From assembly GCA_039922495.1 (NCBI GenBank), contig JBDTEO010000005.1:1-64000 (forward strand): a DNA stretch of 64,000 nucleotides, in the 5' to 3' direction. Position numbers and translations under genes: made by a program. Position 1 is the first letter of the stretch. Each line of letters opens with the position of its first letter. Source of the DNA: JALYYC01 sp039922495. GTDB taxonomy: Bacteria; Chloroflexota; Dormibacteria; CF-121. The notes beneath the pieces were generated by a model. The model searched no databases, was not told the origin of the DNA, and saw nothing but the letters and a program-made list of their open reading frames with translations. Positions 57,528-64,000 of this stretch are shown in pieces.

Positions 57528-58214
57528 ATGTCAATCATCACAGCCATCCACATGAAGTCGGTGTCCAGGTTTCGGAAGCTATCGCGCTTCCTCGGTGCCG
57601 GCCTGTTGCTATCGCTGGCTGCCACCGGCTCTGAGGCGCTGCCCATACGGCCGTCGTTTGCTTCGCTGGTGGCGTTTGCCGCACCGGTCCCACAAAGCGA
57701 TGGCTGGCCCATTCGGCCATTCCCCGTGCGGATGGTGCAACCTGCGGCAGCAACGGCACGACCGCAAACGACGGAGCAACGTCTTTATCGAGCCCGGCCC
57801 CCGGGGCACCCGGCAACGTCGCCGGCGGCGGTTCAATCGCACATTTCGGTCGTCAAACTCGGGATGGTCCAGCTGCAGCTCATCAATGCAGACCGGGCCT
57901 CAGCCGGACTCTCACCGGTCGCCTGGAGCCCATGCCTGGAAATGGTCGCGCGGCAGAATGCGCACCGGATCGCCGAGCAGGGCTTTCTCTCACACACAGA
58001 CGGGCCCAGCCGGGACCTCGGCTGCGGGCTCGGCGCGGCCGCCGGCGAGAACATCGCGTATCGCTCCGACGGCGAGAATGATCCGCTGGCGAACACGATG
58101 TTCATGAACAGCTCGGCGCACCGGGCAAACATCCTCGGGCCATACCGATATCTCGGCGCCGCCTGGGAGACCGGGCCTGACGGGAATAGCTATATCGCCG
58201 TCGAATTTGGTTGA
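57528..58214 (+). CDS. Secreted CAP/SCP-domain protein
   Basis: The protein (up to 228 residues) has a signal-type helix (LGAGLLLSLAATGSEA), a proline-rich spacer with PIRP occurring twice, and a C-terminal CAP domain (about 105-228) with MVARQNAHRIAEQGFLSHTD, AAGENIAYRS and NSSAHRANILGPYRYLGAAW, including the conserved His and Glu pairs. Bacterial CAP proteins are secreted and linked to sporulation, spore coat or envelope functions, but the activity is not settled. ATG 57528 or ATG 57552 (MKSVSRF) may be the start. Confidence 0.8.
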   Translation: MSIITAIHMKSVSRFRKLSRFLGAGLLLSLAATGSEALPIRPSFASLVAFAAPVPQSDGWPIRPFPVRMVQPAAATARPQTTEQRLYRARPPGHPATSPAAVQSHISVVKLGMVQLQLINADRASAGLSPVAWSPCLEMVARQNAHRIAEQGFLSHTDGPSRDLGCGLGAAAGENIAYRSDGENDPLANTMFMNSSAHRANILGPYRYLGAAWETGPDGNSYIAVEFG

Positions 58215-58312
58215 AAACGGGTCGCTTCGTTGCTCACAGTGGCTCGTTGACGACCCTCGGTCCACTATCGCCGGTTTTTAACAGAAGCCTTGACTTTCAG
58301 CACGGATAGGTA

Positions 58313-58322
58313 CGTAATTACG
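58313..58322. promoter_or_regulatory. CGTAATTACG palindrome in the CAP/HTH intergenic region
   Basis: A perfect 10-bp palindrome downstream of TTGACT (58290-58295), in an AT-richer patch before the second XRE-like gene. It is a plausible operator for one of the two small HTH proteins. The surrounding gap (58215-58448) holds no supported gene. Confidence 0.3.
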
Positions 58323-58448
58323 CCCTAAGGGGAGGCCTCATCATCAACCGTTCGCACACTCGGTGCCATTCCAATTTCTTGGCTCCAGCGTCGGCGCACC
58401 GTTTCGGGCGGTGCGTTCGAGCGGACCTGTTCTAGGCCCCCGAATCCC

Positions 58449-58811
58449 ATGCCGCTGCCGATCAACGCGGCTCATCCGCCCGTCGCCACCTTGACCGAGC
58501 CGCCTGGCGAGAATCCCTTCGTCAGCATGCGCCGTCGCTTTAATCTGGGCCAGGCTGAGTTCGCCCGCACTGTCGGCGTCAGCCTGCCGGCGGTTTGGGG
58601 TGCGGAAAAAGGGACGACCGGTAATCCTGTCGCCCTCTTGCGGGCCCTCGAGCACCTCGGTTACGATAGCGCTCGCCTTCTCGAGGGCTATCGACAGTGG
58701 CGGCGAGAAGTCGTCGCCCAGGCCGGAAACCGGCTGAAGGTTCAGATTCAGGCTGCCAACGCCGCCGACCTGGTGGCGGCCGAAAAGCTCGAGCTCAGGA
58801 ATTCTGCCTGA
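58449..58811 (+). CDS. Small XRE-like HTH protein (paralogue B)
   Basis: The 120-residue protein has an HTH at about residues 28-60 (VSMRRRFNLGQAEFARTVGV, SLPAVWGAEKG) and the same HLGYDSARLLEGYRQWRREV helix as paralogue A; about half the residues over this region match by eye. There is no clear ribosome binding site. It precedes the ABC-2-type membrane protein by 21 bases and may be co-transcribed with it. Confidence 0.7.
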   Translation: MPLPINAAHPPVATLTEPPGENPFVSMRRRFNLGQAEFARTVGVSLPAVWGAEKGTTGNPVALLRALEHLGYDSARLLEGYRQWRREVVAQAGNRLKVQIQAANAADLVAAEKLELRNSA

Positions 58812-58832
58812 CCTGAGGCGGGACGGGCGCTG

Positions 58833-59903
58833 ATGAGCGCGTTCGACGTGTTGCTTGGAAGCGAACGCGTCATGTGGCGCTTCCGCCATCGTGCGCTGGA
58901 CGTCGGCTTGCTGATTGCCATCGTGATCGGCGGGTTCGTCCTGTCCGCCATCCTGGTCCGCCACGACCGACCCCTGGTCACGGTCGTCAACCTGGACCGC
59001 GGCCCGATCGGCCAGCAACTGGCCCGCGCGTTCTTGTCGTCATCGACCGTGCAGGTCAGCGAACGGAGTGGATCTACGGCAGCGGAAGACCTGCGGACGG
59101 GGGCGGTCGATGCCTATGTTTTCTTTCCGGCGGATTTTTCCGAAGGAGCCCTCGCGAGTCATGTCCTGACGCCCGACATCCGGGTGGCGGCCGGCAGCCG
59201 CATTGGAGCGGACTCGGTCTTGCAGGTGTTCAGTCAGTCCCTCTTGTCGAGCGCCGGAACCGGCGGCCTCCGGGTCCAGCCTCGCATCAGTTACGGCCTT
59301 GGCGAGACCACCACGGACCCAGCGGACTACTTCATGGTGGGAGCCCTTGCCGTAGCCGTCTACCTGTTCGCCCTGTTCTTGCCGGTGCTCGCCATCGAGG
59401 ACACGGCAGGCAAGCCGGTGGGGACCGTTCTGGGATCAGCGGTCGGATGCACCCTGGTCGCGCTGATTGTCGGGCTGGTGCTGTTCATGGTGTATCTCGG
59501 CCCATTGCATTTTCACAACATCGGGTCGGTCGGATTGGTGGTCGTCATCGAACTGCTGGCGGCAGCCTCGGCGGCGTTGATCGGCGTGGCGCTAGCCGGA
59601 GGGCGTTTCGACGCCGGCCGGAGCACCTGGGTATTCGCCCTCCTGACCGTGACGCAACTGCTTCTGTGTGGCGCGCTGTTTGCCATCAATGGCCAGCCGA
59701 CACCCGTTCGGGTCGCCGCCAACCTTCTGCCGCTCAGCGATGTGGTCGATGGCCTTCGGAATGTGATGCTGCGGCGTGCCGGCCTTGACTCGAGTGCCGT
59801 GCAGCGCGCTCTGGCCAGCCTGCTTGGCTACACGCTCCTGCTCTCCGGGGCGATCTCCTTTCTCATGAAACGCAGGGAGGGGCGAGCACGCGGGTCAGTT
59901 TGA
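58833..59903 (+). CDS. ABC-2-type membrane protein
   Basis: The 356-residue protein has one N-terminal helix (LLIAIVIGGFVLSAIL), an extracytoplasmic domain of about 110 residues (VVNLDRGPIGQQLARAFL, AVDAYVFFPADFSEGALA), and five or six C-terminal helices, the layout of ABC-2 permeases such as the YhgE/CcmB-like and Pip families. The FPADFS segment is typical. No ATPase gene is adjacent, so a partner must be elsewhere or it acts alone. Confidence 0.72.
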   Translation: MSAFDVLLGSERVMWRFRHRALDVGLLIAIVIGGFVLSAILVRHDRPLVTVVNLDRGPIGQQLARAFLSSSTVQVSERSGSTAAEDLRTGAVDAYVFFPADFSEGALASHVLTPDIRVAAGSRIGADSVLQVFSQSLLSSAGTGGLRVQPRISYGLGETTTDPADYFMVGALAVAVYLFALFLPVLAIEDTAGKPVGTVLGSAVGCTLVALIVGLVLFMVYLGPLHFHNIGSVGLVVVIELLAAASAALIGVALAGGRFDAGRSTWVFALLTVTQLLLCGALFAINGQPTPVRVAANLLPLSDVVDGLRNVMLRRAGLDSSAVQRALASLLGYTLLLSGAISFLMKRREGRARGSV

Positions 59904-60242
59904 CCCGAAGGGAGTCAATGTCAGGTTGTACTCACGAAACGAACGGATGACAAAATCGAAACTCCGTACGAGCACGTGCTGCTTCGCCAATTCGACGGCG
60001 CTGTAATGCGAGAGCAGCACGATCGGGATGCCGTTTTGCGGGTCGGCGCGTAGAGCCCGATAGAGCGCCAGCGCATCCGCTCGCTGCCGCATGTCGAGGA
60101 AGATAATGTCGGGCGGGTCCGTCCTGAGCAGCGCCGCCAGGTCCGCCGGGGTCGTCACGCTGGTGTGGTATCCGTCTACCTCCAGCTTGACCCGATACAT
60201 CTCCGCTGCGCCGCGGTCGTGGCTGACGAAAATTGCCCGCAT
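59895..60242 (-). CDS. Atypical stand-alone response-regulator receiver (second copy)
   Basis: From ATG 60242 (GAGG upstream) the product is about 115 residues: AIFVSHDRGAAEMYRVKLEV, DIIFLDMRQRADAL with the phospho-acceptor Asp, IVLLSHYSAV and DFVIRSF. As in the protein at 11066, the strand-1 acidic pair is replaced (Ser-His) and the conserved Lys is Arg. There is no output domain. A longer frame begins at 60311 within the neighbouring lipoprotein gene. Confidence 0.7.
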   Translation of the reverse strand: MRAIFVSHDRGAAEMYRVKLEVDGYHTSVTTPADLAALLRTDPPDIIFLDMRQRADALALYRALRADPQNGIPIVLLSHYSAVELAKQHVLVRSFDFVIRSFREYNLTLTPFGSN

Positions 60243-60280
60243 CGGCGCCTCGAGCAGTGGCGTCTGCCCCGACGCGCCGG

Positions 60281-60715
60281 CTATCCGCGGACGGTAATCT
60301 GCCACTGGCACTTCGTCCGGATGGCAACACTGACTGGTCCAGTTGCGCCAGATCCACGGAGCTGCCCATGGCCGCTCGCCCCGGCTGCGCTCCCCGACGC
60401 CTTCGACCCGCCGCCCTCAGCGGAAATGGAAAACGTCGCTGCTGGCCCGTCTCCGGAACATTCAACCGACCAATCGAGTGTCCAGGCACCCGAGCGGGAG
60501 AACGTTGTATCTCGGTCACCCGTTCCACTCAATTGATCTGTGACCCCTTGACCTCCGGGCGAAGTCGTGCCCGATGGAGGCGGAGCCACCGGATTGCCGC
60601 CGGTTGGCGTCGATGGCGACGGCCCCGTCCCAACCAGCGGGGGACCGCTTTGCTGGCAACCGGCCAGGGCGATTGCCAGGCAGACCGCGGCAACGGCGAC
60701 CATAGCGTGCCTCAC
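60281..60715 (-). CDS. Putative lipoprotein
   Basis: The 144-residue protein begins at GTG with VRHAMVAVAAVCLAIALAGC, a lipoprotein signal with lipobox A-L-A-G-C (Cys about residue 20). A Pro/Ser/Gly-rich spacer (about 25-65) and a small beta-rich domain with two Cys (WSVECSGDG, IRTKCQW) follow. GTG overlaps the TGA of the upstream solute-binding gene (GTGA), so the two are co-translated. No known family was recognised. Confidence 0.65.
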   Translation of the reverse strand: MRHAMVAVAAVCLAIALAGCQQSGPPLVGTGPSPSTPTGGNPVAPPPSGTTSPGGQGVTDQLSGTGDRDTTFSRSGAWTLDWSVECSGDGPAATFSISAEGGGSKASGSAAGASGHGQLRGSGATGPVSVAIRTKCQWQITVRG

Positions 60716-61701
60716 GGTGAGCCCTGGGTCGGACAATTTCCATGCGCGCTGCAGTTCACAACCAGCTGCTTGAGGGCACCGTCGGCGACGCCCCATTTGA
60801 CGAGGATTCGATGGTAGGTCCCGTCCGCCATCAGGGCACGGAGCGATGCGAGCAGAGCCTGGCGAAGGGCCCCGTCATCCTTGCGGACCGCGATGCCCCA
60901 GGGAGCGACGATCCGTTTGGGGTCAAGCGGATACTGCACCAGCGGCTTGCCCACGATCTGGATCTCGGGATGCGCGGCGGCCAGCTGCACGGCGGTCGGA
61001 TAGTCAGCCAGGGCCGCATCCACCTTGCCCGCCTGCAACTGCCTCAGGTCTGACGTCGAGATGCGGACGTCGCCTTTTTTCAGGGCCTTACATTTGGCGG
61101 CGAGGCTCGCGGCAAAGTCCCCCTGGACCGGGAATTGCACGGAAACGGCGCGGCCACAGAGATCGTAAAGGGTTGTGATCTTACTCGTCTCGGTCCGGCG
61201 GACCAGGATCGAGAGGCCAAAGGAGAAGTAGTCGATCAAGTCAACGGATTGTTCTCGTCCCACGCTGTCACCCAGCCCGGACATGACAATGTCGGCGTGC
61301 CCCGCGAGCAGGTTCGGCAGCAGCGCCGCCGTGGGCGTGTCCACGAAGGTGCAGTGCAACGGGCCAAAATGTTGCGCGATGGCCTGGCAGAGGTCGTAAT
61401 CCACGCCCTCGATGGTGCCCGTACCGGCCTTGAACGACTCTGCACCCGGGTATGCCACGTGTGAGGCGACCGTAATCGTTTTGGAACGCTGAATCGCGGC
61501 TGGTAGGCCCCGCCCATCGGCGGTGAGGCTGGCCGCATTCAATGCCGGCAGCACCAGGCGGTCGATTCCAATTCCGACGAGCAGGAGCAGCAGGATCGCG
61601 GCGGCTCCGATCAGCCAACGGACTCGCCGCAGGCGTGGAGCCGGCGTGTACATCGCAGGCCGACGAACGGGCGTCACCCTGGTCTCCGCCGGGGACTTCA
61701 T
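60712..61701 (-). CDS. Membrane-anchored family 3 solute-binding protein
   Basis: The 329-residue protein has a single N-terminal helix (WLIGAAAILLLLLVGIGI, about 29-46) and a periplasmic-binding-protein type 2 domain (about 70-315): ESFKAGTGTIEGVDYDLCQA, DIVMSGLGDSVGREQSVDLI, YDLCGRAVSVQFPVQGDF, VDAALADYPTAVQLAA. Amino-acid ABC transporters use this fold, but no permease or ATPase is nearby and the anchor is a plain transmembrane helix. It may instead sense ligand for a surface complex with its coupled neighbours. TGATG joins it to the kelch gene. Confidence 0.8.
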   Translation of the reverse strand: MKSPAETRVTPVRRPAMYTPAPRLRRVRWLIGAAAILLLLLVGIGIDRLVLPALNAASLTADGRGLPAAIQRSKTITVASHVAYPGAESFKAGTGTIEGVDYDLCQAIAQHFGPLHCTFVDTPTAALLPNLLAGHADIVMSGLGDSVGREQSVDLIDYFSFGLSILVRRTETSKITTLYDLCGRAVSVQFPVQGDFAASLAAKCKALKKGDVRISTSDLRQLQAGKVDAALADYPTAVQLAAAHPEIQIVGKPLVQYPLDPKRIVAPWGIAVRKDDGALRQALLASLRALMADGTYHRILVKWGVADGALKQLVVNCSAHGNCPTQGSP

Positions 61702-62942
61702 CAGGCGCGCACCGCGCGCAACCCAATGAGGCCGAAGAGGCCGAAGCCAAGGAGGAGCAAGACGACGACCTGCCCGATCGGCAGCCCGGTGTCGCGCGGG
61801 ACGGAAATCGCCAGCGTGAAGCGTTCGGCGGTGCGAACCGGCTCGGTCCCGCTGCCCGCTGAGCCTCCAGTGATCAGCAGGTCGCCGGAGGCGAGCAGCG
61901 TCGCCGCATGATCGACACGACCCTGGGGCATGGTTCGGCCCGGCGACCAGGTTCCGGCTCGGGGATCGTAGATTTCGACCGAGGACGTCACGCTCGGCGG
62001 CGAGCCATGCACGCCCCCCACGACGGCGACCCTGCCGTCCGCAAGCAGGCTGGCGCTGTGAAAGGCTCGGCCGCCGCTGAGGCTCGCCGCGGATGACCAT
62101 CGACCGGTACCCGGGTTATAGATTTCCGTTCCGGCCACGGGATCGGTGGCACCCCCGCTGTAGCCTCCAGCGACCAGGATGCGGCCATCTCGCAGCGTGG
62201 TCGCCGTATGGTCAACGCGGCCGATCGTCATCGGCGTTCCCAGGCGCCACTGATTGGTTACCGGGTCGTAGGTCTCCGTGCTGTTGATCGACGCGGCCGG
62301 ATTTCCATGGGCGCCCCCGATCACCACCACGCGACCGTCCGGTAGGAGGTTCGCGGTATGACCATAGCGCACGGTCGTCATCGTGCCCGCGCTCGACCAT
62401 TTGCCCGACTGCGGGTCATAGAGCTCGGCCGCCGCCACGTCAGGGAACCCGCCCGTCACTAACACGCGCCCGTCCTTTAGCGGAGTGGCCGCATGGCCGG
62501 CCCGCGCGACCCGCAAGGGAGCGGTCGCGGTCCAGGCGGCGGTTTTCGGATCAAAAATCTCGGCACTGGTGAGGGTCTTCAAGTCGGCGTTTCCGCTCCC
62601 AGCGACCACGAGGACGCGCCCGTCCGCGAGCTCGGTAGCGGTGTGCAGGAAGCGGCCCTGCTTCATGGGCGGGAGGAGGCGTGATGTCCCGGTGTTCGCG
62701 TCGTAGAGCTCCGCCGCCGTCAATCCCGGAAAGCCTCCGGCAAGCAGCAACCGGTCGCCGGCGAGGAGCGTTGCCGTGTGGTACGAGCGGGCGATGGCCA
62801 TCGAGGGCGCGCTCTTCCAGGCCCCAACCGATCCGCTCGAGGCGCTCGCGGCGCTACAGGCGCTGAGCAGCGCGGACATCCCGAGAATTCCGACAAGGCC
62901 GCGCACGCTCCGGGCCACTGCCTGATGCCGGCGTCTCGCCAT
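61701..62942 (-). CDS. Kelch-repeat lipoprotein-like surface protein
   Basis: The 413-residue protein has a signal with possible lipobox (MSALLSAC, Cys about residue 29), at least six kelch repeats recognisable by GRVLVxGG and AELYDPxxGxW motifs (for example GRVLVTGGFPDVAAAELYDP, GRILVAGGYSGG), and a C-terminal membrane helix (IGQVVVLLLLGFGLFGLIGL). It forms a beta-propeller on the outside of the cell. It overlaps both neighbours (TAATG upstream, TGATG downstream). Confidence 0.82.
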   Translation of the reverse strand: MARRRHQAVARSVRGLVGILGMSALLSACSAASASSGSVGAWKSAPSMAIARSYHTATLLAGDRLLLAGGFPGLTAAELYDANTGTSRLLPPMKQGRFLHTATELADGRVLVVAGSGNADLKTLTSAEIFDPKTAAWTATAPLRVARAGHAATPLKDGRVLVTGGFPDVAAAELYDPQSGKWSSAGTMTTVRYGHTANLLPDGRVVVIGGAHGNPAASINSTETYDPVTNQWRLGTPMTIGRVDHTATTLRDGRILVAGGYSGGATDPVAGTEIYNPGTGRWSSAASLSGGRAFHSASLLADGRVAVVGGVHGSPPSVTSSVEIYDPRAGTWSPGRTMPQGRVDHAATLLASGDLLITGGSAGSGTEPVRTAERFTLAISVPRDTGLPIGQVVVLLLLGFGLFGLIGLRAVRA

Positions 62943-64000
62943 TACGAGGCACTCGGCGCCGGTGTCGGATCCGCGGTCGGTGGCGGGGTGGGATCCGGGG
63001 TCGGCAGCGGCGTCGAATCCGGCGTCGGCGGCGGCGTGGGATCCGGGGTGGGTGGCGGCGTGGGATCCGGGGTGGGTGGCGGCGTCGGTGGCGGGGTATC
63101 CGTCGGCGACGGCGTCGGCGGTGGCGCGGTGTCCGTCGGCGACGGCGTCGGCGGTGGCGCCGTGTCCGTCGGCGACGGCGTCGGGGTAGGCGCCGGCGAC
63201 GGCGTCGGGGTAGGCGTCGGCGCGGCGGTCGGGGATGGTGTGCCGCTCGCGCTTGGGGACGGCGCCGGGGCCGGGGTAGGAAGCTGGTCGGGAGAAGGTC
63301 CTCCGCCGAGCTTGGGAGAAGGGGTCGGCGGAGGACTGAGCAGGAGGTGACTATCGGGCGTTGGCGGCGTGGGTGCGGGTGGCGTTTGCGTGGCGTCGTT
63401 TGCCGGATTCCTGATGTGCTCGACGCACGTCACCTGCGCCTGAACACCGCCAAGACTTGCGGACACCGGGATGATGACGTCTCTGGCGCTGGTGCTCGCG
63501 CCCGGTCGAAAAACCAGGGACGCGGAACCATCGCCGTTGTCATTGAAGGTCGCGTAGTCCGGAAGTCCGCTCGCTGTCATTGCGGGAGCCCCGAGGGCGT
63601 CGAGGGCAGTAATCGTCCACTGATCGGTTCCGTTAGCGCTGACCCGATGCTCGCAGGCATTGGCGGTTGGAAAGAAGGGCCGCGGCGTGTGCGTGGCCGG
63701 CCGAATTTCGGAGACGATTAACCACCAGACGGCGGGCGCCGACGAGCGCACGTTCCGGATTCGGTATCCCCAGTCACCAAGGCGCGGCCGGGGCACTATC
63801 AGGGTGACGACGGCGGACTGTGCCGCCTTGAAGGATTGAAACTCGCGTTGCTCGGGATCAAGCACCGTGATCTCGTACAGCGACGCCGCGGAGCCGACCG
63901 TGTACGCGAGATCACTCCGGCCATCGGCGACCGCTCCGGCCTGCGGTTCCGTCGCCGCTCCCGGGCTCAAGACGTTGGTGGTGAAGGTAATCGGCGAGCC
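62942..64000 (-). CDS. Pro/Thr-rich surface protein, C-terminal part (cut by right edge)
   Basis: The open frame enters from the right edge and ends at 62942. The visible N-terminal part is a beta-rich domain (ALDALGAPAMTASGLPDYAT, DGSASLVFRPGAS, VIIPVSASLGGVQAQ). The last 150 or so residues are nearly all Pro, Thr, Ser, Ala and Asp in repeats such as TPSPTDTAPPPTP and TPDPTPPP. The tail would form an extended, possibly wall-spanning or glycosylated stalk. No membrane anchor follows. It is the first visible gene of a coupled group with the kelch and solute-binding genes. The start lies outside the window. Confidence 0.7.
   Translation of the reverse strand, partial: GSPITFTTNVLSPGAATEPQAGAVADGRSDLAYTVGSAASLYEITVLDPEQREFQSFKAAQSAVVTLIVPRPRLGDWGYRIRNVRSSAPAVWWLIVSEIRPATHTPRPFFPTANACEHRVSANGTDQWTITALDALGAPAMTASGLPDYATFNDNGDGSASLVFRPGASTSARDVIIPVSASLGGVQAQVTCVEHIRNPANDATQTPPAPTPPTPDSHLLLSPPPTPSPKLGGGPSPDQLPTPAPAPSPSASGTPSPTAAPTPTPTPSPAPTPTPSPTDTAPPPTPSPTDTAPPPTPSPTDTPPPTPPPTPDPTPPPTPDPTPPPTPDSTPLPTPDPTPPPTADPTPAPSAS
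62950..63262. repeat. GC-rich tandem repeats encoding the Pro/Thr tail
   Basis: Short direct repeats based on GGCGTCGG/GGATCCGGGG units and on a 33-base unit (GTGTCCGTCGGCGACGGCGT...), found three times between 63127 and 63180 with small changes. They encode the P-T-P repeats on the minus strand and are prone to copy-number change and assembly error. Confidence 0.6.

Noticed and set aside
1..64000. tRNA or rRNA genes, CRISPR arrays, insertion sequences, prophage
   Set aside because: No cloverleaf-like T-loop context outside coding sequence, no regularly spaced repeats with spacers, and no transposase, integrase or phage structural genes were seen.

Overview
The window is GC-rich, gene-dense DNA from what looks like a free-living, soil-type bacterium. 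Short -10 boxes of the form TANNNT placed 6-9 bases before start codons (leaderless transcription), LAxTG-type sorting signals and lipoproteins suggest a monoderm-like phylum such as Chloroflexota/Dormibacterota or Actinomycetota. This is inference only: no rRNA or tRNA lies in the window. No phage, insertion sequence or CRISPR array was seen.

Layout. 1-2142: 3' part of a membrane sensor and an orphan heptose-phosphate kinase (minus strand). 2354-9265: housekeeping and accessory genes (secreted BNR-repeat protein, ChrB-domain pair, GNAT, NUDIX, OsmC, double VOC protein, DUF3494 ice-binding-type surface protein). 9609-11814: envelope M23 protein, a small membrane protein, an atypical receiver and a pterin dehydratase. 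11942-13610: an XRE-TPR regulator preceded by a small exported protein with four copies of V-I-W-P-N-(A/G)-A, which resembles a peptide-receptor pair. 13695-17171: a secreted glycoside hydrolase, an OmpR-type regulator with Glu at the phospho-acceptor site, and a NusG-like antiterminator.

17290-51387 is one exopolysaccharide locus of about 34 kb, all on the plus strand, nearly every gene overlapping or abutting the next. It starts with heptose precursor genes (gmhA, gmhB, hddA). Next come an initiating sugar-phosphate transferase with two transferase domains, an epimerase, two beta-propeller proteins, a Wzz-like protein with its BY-kinase, a Wzy-like polymerase, six glycosyltransferases, a Wzx-like flippase, two more epimerases, an RfbC-like epimerase, a SAF-type oxidoreductase, galU and a BioF2-type acyltransferase. 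Five exported glycoside-hydrolase-like proteins are interspersed. The NusG paralogue just upstream is the obvious candidate for keeping polymerase moving through it. The system looks like a Wzx/Wzy polymer, possibly heptose-containing, with its own surface hydrolases.

51408-64000: L-2-hydroxyglutarate oxidase; an ECF sigma factor with a membrane tail; a rhodanese-CBS gene whose catalytic Cys codon is UGA, followed by a SECIS-like hairpin (selenoprotein candidate); a D,D-carboxypeptidase; an MFS transporter; two paralogous small HTH proteins around a CAP-domain protein; an ABC-2-type membrane protein; a second atypical receiver; and a coupled group encoding a lipoprotein, a membrane-anchored solute-binding domain, a kelch protein and a Pro/Thr-rich surface protein that runs off the right edge.

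The strongest leads are the UGA-containing rhodanese, the VIWPN-repeat/XRE-TPR pair, the tandem sugar transferase with a degenerate first domain, and the beta-propellers interrupted by a transmembrane hairpin.
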